A stretch of DNA of 64,000 nucleotides, from contig NZ_JADDXT010000002.1 in NCBI RefSeq assembly GCF_015330165.1, forward strand, positions 3,499,646-3,563,645, given 5' to 3'. This DNA comes from Zobellia roscoffensis. GTDB taxonomy: Bacteria; Bacteroidota; Bacteroidia; Flavobacteriales; Flavobacteriaceae. The notes under the pieces were generated by a model. The model saw only the letters and a list, made by a program, of their open reading frames with translations, searched no databases and was not told the origin of the DNA. The number at the start of each line of letters is the position of its first letter. Within the stretch, counting starts at the first letter, position 1. A program made the translations under genes and the position numbers. This document shows positions 30,001 through 38,080 of this stretch, one piece after another.

Positions 30001-31458
30001 AAGCAAATGTTTGATTTTGATCAGATTAAAATTACTGATGTAGATAAAAAAACAAAGGCAACATTAGACGGTACAATTACACATTCCTTTTTTGATAATT
30101 GGGTACTAGATTTAAATGTAGACACCAAGAATGACCGTCTTTTAATATTGAATACAGATTTTGAGGAAGAGGTTCTGTATTATGGTACGGGTTATTTAGA
30201 TGGAAAAGGAAGAATATTTGGGCCAACGAAGGCGCTGAATATAAAGGTTGAAGGAAAAACGGCTAAGGGGACTTCTTTAAAGATTCCGTTGAGTGATGTG
30301 GCATCCGTAGGGGATTATTCATTCATAAATTTTGTAGAAAAGAATCAATTAAACCAAGTTGAAGAAGAACGTATTCTTGATGAATTTCAAGGGTTGGAGC
30401 TCACGTTTGATCTAGATGTTACGCCAGATGCCGAGGTTGAAATTGTTACGGACACTAAAACTGGTAGTTCCTTAAAGGGTAGTGGGGTTGGTATTTTATT
30501 AATCCGAATCAATACCCGCGGTGCTTTTGAAATGTATGGCGATTTTGTTGTTGTGGAAGGGCAGTACAATTATAAGTTTGGAGGTGTAATCAATAAGACT
30601 TTTCAAGTAAAACCCGGAGGTACTATTGTTTGGGATCGGGAGCCGCTAAAAGCAACGTTAGACCTAGAAGCAGTATATGCTTTAAATGCGAATCCGGCAC
30701 CTTTATTGGATAATCCTGGCTACACTAGACGAATAGCTACAGAAGTAGTTATTAAGTTAACGAATGACCTTGAAAGTCCAGATATTGAGTTTAATATTGA
30801 TTTTCCGGGGACAAATTCTATCGTACAGTCAGAGCTGGAATATAGACTACAGGATCCCACTGTTGAAGAACGAAATGCCCTTTTTCTATTGGCGCAGGGT
30901 TCTTTTGTAAATGACCAAACCGGTATAGATCAGCAGGCGGTAACGGGTAACTTGTTACAGTCGGCATCTGGGCTGTTGAATCAAGTTTTAGGAAACAATG
31001 ACAAATTTAACCTTGGGTTGTCTTACGAGCAGGGTATTTTAGATAGGAGTGCAGATTATCAAACAGAAAATAGGATAGGGGTTACTGTATCTACCCAAAT
31101 AAGTGATCGCTTACTTTTTAATGGTAAGGTAGGGGTTCCGGTTGGAGGAACCACAGAAACTGTTGTGGCGGGTAATTTTGAAATTCAATTGTTATTGAAT
31201 GAAGAAGGAACTTTGAGCGCTAAGTTTTTCAACCGAGAAAATGAAATACAAGAATATTTAGCAGATAGATTAGGGTACACGCAAGGTGTAGGTATCTCTT
31301 ATGAGGTAGATTTTAACAGTTTTAGAGAGCTTTTTAAGAATATATTGAAAAAAGAAGAGCCCAAAGAAAAACTTCCAGATCCAAAGGAAGTGCCAAGTGC
31401 CGTAATGGGTAAGGATAGTCTATTAAGATTTTATCCAAAAGATAAACGGTTAAATTAA
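27028..31458 (+). CDS. translocation/assembly module TamB-like protein
   Basis: A 1476-residue AsmA/TamB-family protein. An N-terminal membrane anchor (residues 1-25) precedes a long periplasmic beta-rich region, and the C-terminal DUF490/TamB domain lies at about 1040-1420 (ITTRGAFEMYGDF-type sequence, GGVINKTFQVKPGGTIVWDREP, then LEYRLQDPTVEERNALFLLAQG). TamB-like proteins form hydrophobic grooves spanning the periplasm and serve lipid transport or outer membrane protein assembly. Start: two consecutive ATGs at 27028 and 27031; in-frame sequence extends upstream to 26989 without another ATG, and it is basic (SIKKLRK), so a slightly longer form from a rare start cannot be excluded. No tamA partner is in the window. 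Confidence 0.9.
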   Translation: MMVLVLICILGTVILSLPFVQTSFAKYATDTLNKDFGTNINIDKLRISLITWDTNLEGVYIEDYQKDTLFYVNKLTTSILSVRNLSKGKLEFGDIKIDELDFKLKTYLDNRNTNLEVFIDKFNDGKPRKPGTDPFFFSSSDVEISNSTFRLIDENFENELLLDFEALNIGASDFQILGPQVSADINSMAFNSQRGINVKQMSTDFKYTKQQMRFDSLRIETIGSHLKGDLVFDYERKDFADFLNKVNLTAEFVDSEVAFDEINLLYNQFGKGKTVNFSSKVSGVLNDLDTNELFLQSDNTGIRGDFNFKNLFVRKQPFIMRADMKNVTSSYYELRSLMPNILGKSLPSSFQKLGQFTIRGNTVVTENSIDAKVNLNTAIGSSYADLELSDINNIDNATYKGFVSLIDFDLGDFTDNKQLGKTTLDFNVEGQGFVQETLNTEVIGEVYAIEFNDYEYNDLKVSGILKEQLFDGTLLSNDENIQFSFKGLADFGEARNNFNFIASVDYADLNKLNFINDSISIFKGNVNMDITGNTLDNLVGDVKFTKTIFQNKNDIYYFEDFKVSSTFEDNNMRVIDINSPDIITGYLKGNFKVKELGRLVQNSLGSIYTNYRPFQISDGQTLAFNFKIYNKIVDVFFPEVKFDPNTFIKGKIVADEGDFKLNFKSPSIVAFGNEADNIDVKIDNKNPLFNTYISVSDLSTNYYDVKDFNLINTTLKDTLFFRTEFKGGSELNDSYNLNFYHTFNKDNKSVIGLKTSDVNFKGNKWVLNKDGDNKNKVVINRTLDSIDIREIVMNNSAQEQIRLKGQLADSTYKDLQLQFKIVSLNKITPAIDSLKLQGEVNGTLNILQKDNIYLPSSNLAVEDFSINDMRLGDLTVGIVGNKDLTEFAVNSQITDKGLEKLSVVGNVSNKGDIPTSNLLVSLDKFDLEPFAPLGEDVINNIRGFVSGNARIQGPVDNPDFSGVLTLDKAGLGIPYLNVDYNFAANSRVNLDKQMFDFDQIKITDVDKKTKATLDGTITHSFFDNWVLDLNVDTKNDRLLILNTDFEEEVLYYGTGYLDGKGRIFGPTKALNIKVEGKTAKGTSLKIPLSDVASVGDYSFINFVEKNQLNQVEEERILDEFQGLELTFDLDVTPDAEVEIVTDTKTGSSLKGSGVGILLIRINTRGAFEMYGDFVVVEGQYNYKFGGVINKTFQVKPGGTIVWDREPLKATLDLEAVYALNANPAPLLDNPGYTRRIATEVVIKLTNDLESPDIEFNIDFPGTNSIVQSELEYRLQDPTVEERNALFLLAQGSFVNDQTGIDQQAVTGNLLQSASGLLNQVLGNNDKFNLGLSYEQGILDRSADYQTENRIGVTVSTQISDRLLFNGKVGVPVGGTTETVVAGNFEIQLLLNEEGTLSAKFFNRENEIQEYLADRLGYTQGVGISYEVDFNSFRELFKNILKKEEPKEKLPDPKEVPSAVMGKDSLLRFYPKDKRLN

Positions 31459-31479
31459 AACCGTTTACATAAAATAACG

Positions 31480-31508
31480 ACACCCAGTCTTCGACTGCAA
31501 ATGGGTGT
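31480..31508 (+). terminator. hairpin downstream of tamB
   Basis: ACACCCA (31480-31486) pairs with TGGGTGT (31502-31508), and an inner AGTC/GACT pair makes a compact branched hairpin followed by TTCGTCGTATT. A second inverted repeat, AAACGGTT/AACCGTTT at 31444-31466, overlaps the tamB stop codon. Together they probably end the tamB transcript. Confidence 0.55.
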
Positions 31509-31685
31509 TTCGTCGTATTAAAATCACTAAAAACTTACGAAAACGTTATAGTTTTGGGCGAAACCTCAATTTATGGTATTCTCAATGTTTAGGGGTCTTA
31601 AAGTGTAAGTTTGTTATAATTTAAAGAAAAAACTAAGAAAATGTGAGCTAAGTTATCATGATGTTAAATTAGAACGATAAGACAG

Positions 31686-31714
31686 TTGGAATTCAAATAA
31701 GTTTGTTAGTTTTG
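31686..31714 (+). promoter_or_regulatory. canonical Bacteroidota promoter of pfkA
   Basis: TTG (31686-31688), an 18-base spacer, then TAGTTTTG (31707-31714) match the TTG/TAnnTTTG consensus exactly. The ATG of pfkA is 17 bases downstream. Two further exact -7 boxes without a -33 element lie upstream at 31549-31556 (TAGTTTTG) and 31606-31613 (TAAGTTTG). Confidence 0.75.
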
Positions 31715-31731
31715 CGACTTAGTTTTTTTTA

Positions 31732-32718
31732 ATGGCTTCAGAAATAAAGAAAATAGGTGTTTTGACCTCAGGAGGAGATTCCCCTGGTATGAATGCAGCA
31801 ATACGCTCCGTGGTTAGAACTTGTGCCTACATGAAAGTAGATTGCGTAGGTATCTATAGAGGATATCAGGGCATGATAGAAGGGGATTTTAAACCGATGG
31901 ATGCCAGAAGCGTTAACAACATAATCAATAAGGGTGGTACCATTCTTAAATCTGCACGTTGTGACGACTTTAGAACTCCAGAAGGTAGGAAAAAGGCCTA
32001 CGAGCAATTACAGGCAGAAGGTATAGATGCATTTGTTGTAATTGGTGGAGATGGTAGCTTTACAGGAGCTATGGTGTTCAACCAAGAATATCACTTTCCT
32101 ATTATAGGAATACCTGGTACAATTGATAATGATATATTTGGAACATCCAATACAGTTGGCTTTGACACCGCCATGAATACCGTTGTGGATGTAATTGATA
32201 AAATTAGAGATACAGCTAGTTCGCATAACAGACTTTTCTTTGTAGAGGTTATGGGTAGAGATGTAGGTCATATTGCTTTAAACGTTGGTGTTGGAGCAGG
32301 AGCGGAAGAAATTTTGATTCCTGAGGCTAACCGTGGTCTTGAGCGTTTGCTTGAATCGTTGAAACGAAGCAAAAAATCAGGAAAATCCTCCAGTATCGTT
32401 GTAGTTGCCGAAGGTGATAAGATAGGCAAAAGTGTCTTTGAGCTTAAGGAATATGTAGAGGAGCATTTGCCAATATATGACGTAAGAGTGTCTGTGTTAG
32501 GCCATATGCAGCGTGGTGGTTCTCCATCTTGTTATGACAGGGTCTTGGCAAGTAGAATGGGTGTAAAAGCTGTGGAGAGTTTGTTGGAAGGCCAGACTAA
32601 TTTTATGGTAGGTATACAGAACAACAAAATTATATTAACTCCTATCAGTAAGGCTATAAAAGGGCATACAAAAATAGATAAGGAGCTTATTCGAGTTTCA
32701 GAAATAATGACAACATAA
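31732..32718 (+). CDS. pfkA: ATP-dependent 6-phosphofructokinase
   Basis: A 328-residue PfkA. It phosphorylates fructose 6-phosphate to fructose 1,6-bisphosphate in glycolysis. Motifs: TSGGDSPGMNAAIR (12-25), GGDGSFTGA (about 103-111), PGTIDNDIFGT with the catalytic Asp (about 124-134), EVMGRDVGHIA (about 168-178), EGDKIGKS, and GHMQRGGSPS. Gly rather than Asp after GGD indicates ATP use rather than pyrophosphate. It is 21 bases upstream of gap on the same strand, so the two form a glycolytic operon led by the promoter at 31686. Confidence 0.96.
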   Translation: MASEIKKIGVLTSGGDSPGMNAAIRSVVRTCAYMKVDCVGIYRGYQGMIEGDFKPMDARSVNNIINKGGTILKSARCDDFRTPEGRKKAYEQLQAEGIDAFVVIGGDGSFTGAMVFNQEYHFPIIGIPGTIDNDIFGTSNTVGFDTAMNTVVDVIDKIRDTASSHNRLFFVEVMGRDVGHIALNVGVGAGAEEILIPEANRGLERLLESLKRSKKSGKSSSIVVVAEGDKIGKSVFELKEYVEEHLPIYDVRVSVLGHMQRGGSPSCYDRVLASRMGVKAVESLLEGQTNFMVGIQNNKIILTPISKAIKGHTKIDKELIRVSEIMTT

Positions 32719-32739
32719 TTTAATTCAAAACAATAGAGC

Positions 32740-33741
32740 ATGTCAGATTTAAAAATAGGAATTAACGGATTCGGACGTATCGGAAGATTGGTCTTTAGAG
32801 AAACTGTAAGAAGAGAAGGTGTAGATGTAGTAGCTATCAACGATTTATTAGATGTTGAGCACTTAGCTTATCTTTTGAAGTATGATTCCGTACATGGTAA
32901 CTTTGATGGTACTGTTGATGTTCAAGATGGTAACTTGATCGTTAACGGTAAAACAGTTAGAATTACTGCCGAACGTGACCCTAAAAGTATTAAGTGGGAT
33001 GCAGTTGGCGCTGAAATAGTTGCTGAGTGTACTGGTATCTTCACAACTTTAGAAATGGCACAATACCATATAGATGGTGGTGCTAAAAAAGTAGTTATTT
33101 CTGCTCCATCTAAAGATGCACCAATGTTTGTTATGGGTGTTAACCATAAAGAAGTAAAAGCTTCTAACACGATCGTTTCTAACGCATCATGTACTACTAA
33201 CTGTTTAGCTCCAATGGCTAAAGTATTGAATGATAATTTCGGTATTGAAGAGGCATTGATGACTACGGTTCACGCTACTACTGCAACGCAAATGACTGTT
33301 GATGGTCCTTCTAGAAAAGACTGGAGAGGTGGTAGAAGTGCAATGTTAAATATTATTCCTGCATCTACAGGTGCGGCTAAAGCGGTAACTAAAGTAATTC
33401 CTGCATTAGAAGGAAAACTTACAGGTATGGCTTTTAGAGTTCCAACTGCTGATGTTTCTGTAGTAGATTTAACAGTTCGTCTTGAAAAAGAAACTTCTTA
33501 CGAAGAAATCAAAAAAGCTTTCAAAGCTGCTTCTGAAGGCGAATTGAAAGGTATCTTGGGGTATACTGAAGAAGCTCTTGTTTCTCAGGATTTCGTAGGA
33601 GATAAACGTACAAGTATTTTTGATGCCGGTGCAGGTATTGAATTGAACTCTAAGTTCTTCAAATTAATTTGCTGGTATGATAACGAAGCTGGTTTTTCTA
33701 ACAAAATGGTAGATTTAGCTCAGCACGTTGCTAGTTTGTAA
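32740..33741 (+). CDS. gap: type I glyceraldehyde-3-phosphate dehydrogenase
   Basis: A 333-residue GapA. It oxidises glyceraldehyde 3-phosphate with NAD+ and phosphate. The NAD-binding N-terminus is IGINGFGRIGRLVFRE, the catalytic Cys is in SNASCTTNCLAP (about 150-161), and TVHATTATQMTVDGPSRKDWRGGR and WYDNEAGFSNKM complete the family pattern. Codon use looks more optimised than in neighbours, as expected for a highly expressed gene. It is 21 bases after pfkA, and a terminator-like hairpin follows it. Confidence 0.97.
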   Translation: MSDLKIGINGFGRIGRLVFRETVRREGVDVVAINDLLDVEHLAYLLKYDSVHGNFDGTVDVQDGNLIVNGKTVRITAERDPKSIKWDAVGAEIVAECTGIFTTLEMAQYHIDGGAKKVVISAPSKDAPMFVMGVNHKEVKASNTIVSNASCTTNCLAPMAKVLNDNFGIEEALMTTVHATTATQMTVDGPSRKDWRGGRSAMLNIIPASTGAAKAVTKVIPALEGKLTGMAFRVPTADVSVVDLTVRLEKETSYEEIKKAFKAASEGELKGILGYTEEALVSQDFVGDKRTSIFDAGAGIELNSKFFKLICWYDNEAGFSNKMVDLAQHVASL

Positions 33742-33763
33742 TTTTTTTGAATATTACTAATTG

Positions 33764-33812
33764 TAATCCTGAGAGTGGGCAAAATTTTGCTTATTTTCAG
33801 GATTATTTTTTT
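33764..33812 (+). terminator. intrinsic terminator after gap
   Basis: TAATCCTGA (33764-33772) pairs with TCAGGATTA (33797-33805), an inner palindrome GCAAAATTTTGC fills the loop, and TTTTTTT follows (33806-33812). It ends only 11 bases before the ATG of the sugar kinase gene, so that gene depends on readthrough or processing unless a promoter was missed. Confidence 0.75.
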
Positions 33813-33823
33813 AAACGAACATT

Positions 33824-34675
33824 ATGATTTTAATTGTAGATAGTGGTGCCACAAAATCAGATTGGATTGCCTTGGATGAAAAAGGGAATCAGTTGTTTTT
33901 GACCCAAACGTTAGGACTTAGTCCCGAAGTATTGACAAGGGAAGTAATAGAAGATAGGTTAGCGAATAACTTTGAGCTTTCTAAAAACAAAGAAAAGGTT
34001 ACTAGATTGCATTTTTATGGCGCCGGATGTGGCACCGAACGCATGAAAACTTTTTTAAGAGAGATTTTTAAAGACTTTTTTCCCAATGCAAAAGCAGATG
34101 TAAAGGAAGATACCTATGCTGCTATTTTCTCTACAACAAAGATTGGTCATCAGGGTATAGTTTGTATTTTGGGGACAGGTTCTAACTGTAGTTATTATGA
34201 TGGACACCAATTGTTCCAGAAAGTAACCTCCTTAGGTTATATTCCTATGGATGATGGTAGTGGTAACTTTTTCGGAAGAAAATTGATTAGAGACTACTAT
34301 TTTCATAAAATGCCACAGGATTTAGGTATTAAGTTCAGTAAAGAATATGATTTGGATGCAGATGTTATAAAAGAGAACTTATATAAGCAACCTAATCCAA
34401 ATACCTATTTAGCTACCTTTGCTCGCTTTTTAGTGGAAAATAAGGATCACCCTTATTGTAAAGGGGTTATTGATAAAGGTTTCCAGCAGTTTGTGAACAA
34501 TTATATTATGCAGTTTGAATTAGCTACTAAAGTACCAATCAACTTTGTGGGTAGTATAGCTCATTATCTGCAAGACGAACTTGTTACTGTTTTAGAGCGA
34601 AACGATTTGATTGTTGGTGTAATCCGTCAGAGGCCTATAGAAGGCTTGATGGAGTTTCATGTAGATACCATCTAA
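33824..34675 (+). CDS. BadF/BadG/BcrA-type ATPase, N-acetylglucosamine kinase-like
   Basis: A 283-residue ASKHA-fold kinase. Phosphate-binding loop 1 is VDSGATKSDW (about 4-13) and a second loop is ILGTGSNCSYYDG (about 115-127); DDGSGNFFGRKL (about 139-150) and NFVGSIAHYL (about 245-254) complete the fold. The family includes eukaryote-type GlcNAc kinases and 2-hydroxyacyl-CoA dehydratase activators. In Flavobacteriia this position after gap is usually called N-acetylglucosamine kinase. A role in amino-sugar recycling would fit the NagZ-like enzyme encoded further right, but specificity is inferred only. Confidence 0.78.
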   Translation: MILIVDSGATKSDWIALDEKGNQLFLTQTLGLSPEVLTREVIEDRLANNFELSKNKEKVTRLHFYGAGCGTERMKTFLREIFKDFFPNAKADVKEDTYAAIFSTTKIGHQGIVCILGTGSNCSYYDGHQLFQKVTSLGYIPMDDGSGNFFGRKLIRDYYFHKMPQDLGIKFSKEYDLDADVIKENLYKQPNPNTYLATFARFLVENKDHPYCKGVIDKGFQQFVNNYIMQFELATKVPINFVGSIAHYLQDELVTVLERNDLIVGVIRQRPIEGLMEFHVDTI

Positions 34676-34704
34676 AAAAAACTATATTATAGAAAATATT
34701 TTAT

Positions 34705-34748
34705 CTGCGGCAAGTCTTAATCTAGATTAAGGCTTGCCGCAGTTTTTT
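34705..34748. terminator. long bidirectional terminator between sugar kinase and ridA genes
   Basis: CTGCGGCAAG.CTTAATCT (from 34705) mirrors AGATTAAG.CTTGCCGCAG (to 34742), an 18-bp stem with one internal T/G mismatch. TTTTTT follows on the plus strand (34743-34748), and A-rich sequence lies on the other side. It separates two converging genes and should stop transcripts from both. Confidence 0.9.
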
Positions 34749-34752
34749 ATGG

Positions 34753-35133
34753 CTATTTTACAGCAATAACGGATATTTCTACGTTTACGAATTTGGGTAA
34801 ATTAGCAACTTCTACCGTTTCTCTTGCGGGTGCCGTTTCGCTATCAAAATAGGCGCCGTACACTTCGTTTACTTCAGTAAATTGGTTCATGTCGTTTAGG
34901 AAAATAGAGCTTTTAACAACGTTTTCAAAAGTCATACCCGCTTCGGTAAGGATGGCTTTTAAATTTTCCATAGACTGGCGCGTTTCTTTTTTAATATCAC
35001 CTTCAATAAGTTTTCCTGTAGCAGGGTCAATGGGAATTTGACCAGAAACATATAAAGTATCTCCGCTTAGGATAGCTTGGTTGTAAGGGCCTATAGGTGC
35101 GGGGGCGTTAGAGGTGTTAATTATTTTTCTCAT
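34753..35133 (-). CDS. ridA: RidA family reactive-intermediate deaminase
   Basis: A 126-residue RidA/YjgF/UK114 protein, a trimeric enzyme that hydrolyses reactive enamines and imines formed by PLP enzymes. Motifs are NAPAPIGPYNQA near the N-terminus, YVSGQIPIDPATG (about 29-41), and the catalytic Arg in APARETVEVANLP followed by VEISVIA. I choose ATG 35133, because an upstream in-frame ATG at 35181 would add 16 polar residues absent from the family. The gene lies 95 bases downstream of lptD on the same strand. Confidence 0.92.
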   Translation of the reverse strand: MRKIINTSNAPAPIGPYNQAILSGDTLYVSGQIPIDPATGKLIEGDIKKETRQSMENLKAILTEAGMTFENVVKSSIFLNDMNQFTEVNEVYGAYFDSETAPARETVEVANLPKFVNVEISVIAVK

Positions 35134-35228
35134 GGTAATTGTATTTTGCTTTTTAATTGAAGAAGGGGAAGAATTTTTCACTCCTGTCTTAGTAAATATA
35201 ACTAAGAAAATGGTCTGTTTTTATCTTC

Positions 35229-37976
35229 TTACCGCTGGCTTCGGTTTTCCCATTTTAAGTCACTAAGAATAGAACTTTTTATACCGATAAAGAAATACCA
35301 TCTGGAGTATTGTCCAAAAGGAGTCCAGTTAAAGTTCATTCTAAAACTTTTTAGGTCTCTTTCAAAACGTAATTGGGTTAGGGTGAAACCTTTATTTTTG
35401 AAATCGTAACCACTGGAGCCACCAACTTTCCAGCGAGGGGAGAGTTCTATGTCTCCCGAAAACATTAATGAATGACTACTAAATTCATTCTGTCTTGCAG
35501 AGTTAAAGTAACTGGCGGAATAAGCTAGCCTAAAGTTCCAGGGTATTTTTGTAGCATAGCGAGGGTTTTCTACATCTCCATCTTTATCCTCATCATAGTC
35601 GTCACCGGCACGGCGGTCATCAAAATTATCAGATCTACCAAAAAGATCGTCATCTCTACCGCCACTTTGCGCGACATAATCATATGCACCGGCCTCATCT
35701 TCGTCCTCTTCTTCGTCTTCCTTCTTTTTTCCAAAAGTTTCACTATCTATAGAATACCCAATATTGATGTTTGCTTGGGTTAATCTAAAAAGACTTCCTC
35801 CGTTATCAATATTGAACTTTTCTATTCTTCTGCCGTTATTGTCAATAGCATAAGGGTCTAAACCTGCAGAAAAGTTAATTGACATTTTATTGTCCAAAAT
35901 ATTGGTACCACCATTTATTCTAAGGGGACTCAATTTTAAAGAATCCGACTCAAAATTATATCCGGTAGAAATATTGAAGTTACTAAGAATAGGTACTTTT
36001 TTTGGTTCGGTAGCGGTGGAATCTTTATCTCTAACCTTGGCTTCTAAAGTGTTAGCTAAAGAGAAGCTTAAACTGTTGCTTTTGCCTAAACTAGGAGCTC
36101 CGTTTAGGGTGCCTTCAAAACGACTGTATTGAACAATTTCACCAGTGTCATTGTTGAGATATTCATCATAGAATTGGTCAAAAGAAGGTGAATAACCATA
36201 GCTTAAGGATGGCCGCATTACATGGCGTAAAGCTTGAATTTTTTTATCCTCTCCAAAGTTGAAAGTACCATAAACCGTTGTACCGATACTGGCACTCATA
36301 TTGTATTTGTTGTAGCGGTCAAAACCGGAAATTGTATCTCTAACCACTGAACCTGTAGCCCCATCTTCACCTAACTCATAACGTTGGGTGTAAGTTTCCA
36401 GGGCCCATACATCTTCATAACTACCGCCCATTGTAACACTAAAAAATTTGGCCACTTTAAAGTTGGTACTTATGGGGATTCTATGTTTTGCGCCAACCAA
36501 AGCATTGTCAAACATTGCAGCCTTTAAAAAGTCTGCATCGTTTGTTGTCAGCGAGTTACGTGCATTAACGTCATACTGAAAATTAATATTTTGTATGACC
36601 CCTTTTTTGATACCATCTTTCTTGGCAAAAGGGAATATACGCTCCATACTGGCTTGAAACGTTGGTAGCGTCATCTGTATATTATCTAAATCAGGATCGG
36701 CCCTCGCCGCGGGACTCGTATTTTGCGAGTGGCTAGCCGTAAGACTCATATTTACTGATGGGTATGCGGGAAACGTCTTGGAATATGAAATTGACGAGGA
36801 CAGGTTGTTGTTCTGCGTTAACGGTAAGTTAACTTGATTTAAAGAGTTCTGGTAATACGAGCTACTTCCTAAGTTCACCGATGCAGAAAACCTAGAGTTA
36901 GGACTCGCTTTGGTGTCTTGTGAATGAGATATCTGTATGTTCCAAACTTTACTATTGCTATAGTCGTCAAATCCTTTTTGACTCGTCACCAGGTTTTCAT
37001 ACCTGAAATTCACATTGCCACGGTAGCGGTAGCGTTTAGTATATGTACTTTGTGTTCTAAAACCATAACTTCCGTTGGTGTAGAAATCCCCAGTAAGGGT
37101 AATATCAGCATATTCAGAAAATGGAACGTAATACCCTCCGTTTTGCAAAAAGTATCCTCTATCTGGATCATTCCCAAAAGTAGGCATCATAACACCTGCA
37201 GACCGCCCTACGGTTAATGGGAAGTATGCGAAAGGTAATGCAATAGGCGTTGGAACATCTGCAATGTACAGGTTGCTAAAACCTGCAATCACCTTCTTTT
37301 TAGGAACAAATTTCGCTTTTCTAATACGGATATAGTAATCTGGGTTTATAGTGTCCGCAGAGGTTGTTAGCTTTCCTTCATGCAAAAAATAAACGGAATC
37401 GTTCTCTTTTTTAGTGATTTCGGCATATACCTTCATCGCATCACTACCCAATTGGCCCAAACCTGCTTGCTGTTCGGTTCTTGAATTCCAGATAAGTGCT
37501 TTTTGAGTGTCAAAATTAAAACGAATACTATCAGGTCTTACCTCATTATCACCTTGTTTAAAATAGGGGAGCTGGGTGTAATTCCCCAAAGAATCCTTAA
37601 TTCTACCGGCATAGACCTCATTTTTAATGTAATCCATTATAATAATACCAGCCTTCAATTCAGTATCTTGGTAATATATTTCGGCTTCGTTGTAGAGGTA
37701 TATTTTTTGGTCTTTTTGGCTAAGCCTTACATGGTCTTTGGCCTTGTATTTTATTTTATCAAGTAGAAGAGGAGCTTTCCCATTGTTTCTTTTTAAAGCA
37801 GCGGAGTCGCCCGAAATACTGTCTTTTTTTACAGGGTCAGGAAAAAGTGGCGCAATAATTGTATCCTTTTCAGCTTTAATGGGAAGTGGTATAATGCCAT
37901 CTTCCTGAGCGACTGAATAGAAAGTGCCAACAAATAGCAATGCCAGTAAAAGAAAAAGATGTTTGTTTGATTGCAA
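35229..37976 (-). CDS. lptD: LptD-family LPS-assembly outer membrane protein
   Basis: A 915-residue outer membrane protein with a signal peptide (1-23). An N-terminal OstA/LptA-like beta-jellyroll (about 75-235, with DQKIYLYNEAEIYYQ and ADVPTPIALPFAYFP) leads into a large beta-barrel. The Bacteroidota form of LptD inserts lipopolysaccharide into the outer leaflet with LptE. The start is TTG at 37976; an in-frame stop lies 48 bases upstream, so no ATG start is possible before it. Residues about 747-800 form a strongly acidic, low-complexity insertion (EDEEEDEDEAG, then Asp/Arg-rich) before the last barrel strands. It is divergent from the amidase gene. Confidence 0.88.
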   Translation of the reverse strand: MQSNKHLFLLLALLFVGTFYSVAQEDGIIPLPIKAEKDTIIAPLFPDPVKKDSISGDSAALKRNNGKAPLLLDKIKYKAKDHVRLSQKDQKIYLYNEAEIYYQDTELKAGIIIMDYIKNEVYAGRIKDSLGNYTQLPYFKQGDNEVRPDSIRFNFDTQKALIWNSRTEQQAGLGQLGSDAMKVYAEITKKENDSVYFLHEGKLTTSADTINPDYYIRIRKAKFVPKKKVIAGFSNLYIADVPTPIALPFAYFPLTVGRSAGVMMPTFGNDPDRGYFLQNGGYYVPFSEYADITLTGDFYTNGSYGFRTQSTYTKRYRYRGNVNFRYENLVTSQKGFDDYSNSKVWNIQISHSQDTKASPNSRFSASVNLGSSSYYQNSLNQVNLPLTQNNNLSSSISYSKTFPAYPSVNMSLTASHSQNTSPAARADPDLDNIQMTLPTFQASMERIFPFAKKDGIKKGVIQNINFQYDVNARNSLTTNDADFLKAAMFDNALVGAKHRIPISTNFKVAKFFSVTMGGSYEDVWALETYTQRYELGEDGATGSVVRDTISGFDRYNKYNMSASIGTTVYGTFNFGEDKKIQALRHVMRPSLSYGYSPSFDQFYDEYLNNDTGEIVQYSRFEGTLNGAPSLGKSNSLSFSLANTLEAKVRDKDSTATEPKKVPILSNFNISTGYNFESDSLKLSPLRINGGTNILDNKMSINFSAGLDPYAIDNNGRRIEKFNIDNGGSLFRLTQANINIGYSIDSETFGKKKEDEEEDEDEAGAYDYVAQSGGRDDDLFGRSDNFDDRRAGDDYDEDKDGDVENPRYATKIPWNFRLAYSASYFNSARQNEFSSHSLMFSGDIELSPRWKVGGSSGYDFKNKGFTLTQLRFERDLKSFRMNFNWTPFGQYSRWYFFIGIKSSILSDLKWENRSQR

Positions 37977-38023
37977 GGCTATATATCCTATTTTTGTAAC
38001 CGTTTGGCTTTATTTTCGGAGTT

Positions 38024-38031
38024 CAAACTTA
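38024..38031 (-). promoter_or_regulatory. candidate -7 box of lptD
   Basis: The minus strand reads TAAGTTTG, an exact -7 box, 47 bases before the TTG start at 37976. No TTG lies at the usual -33 distance. Confidence 0.4.
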
Positions 38032-38080
38032 CATATATTTTTCGTTCCCTATACAGGGTGTTACCATAAATTTAACCATA

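Noticed and set aside
34705..34748. Long inverted repeat considered as a mobile-element end
   Set aside because: It has a T tract, sits between converging genes and has no target duplication, so it is a bidirectional terminator.
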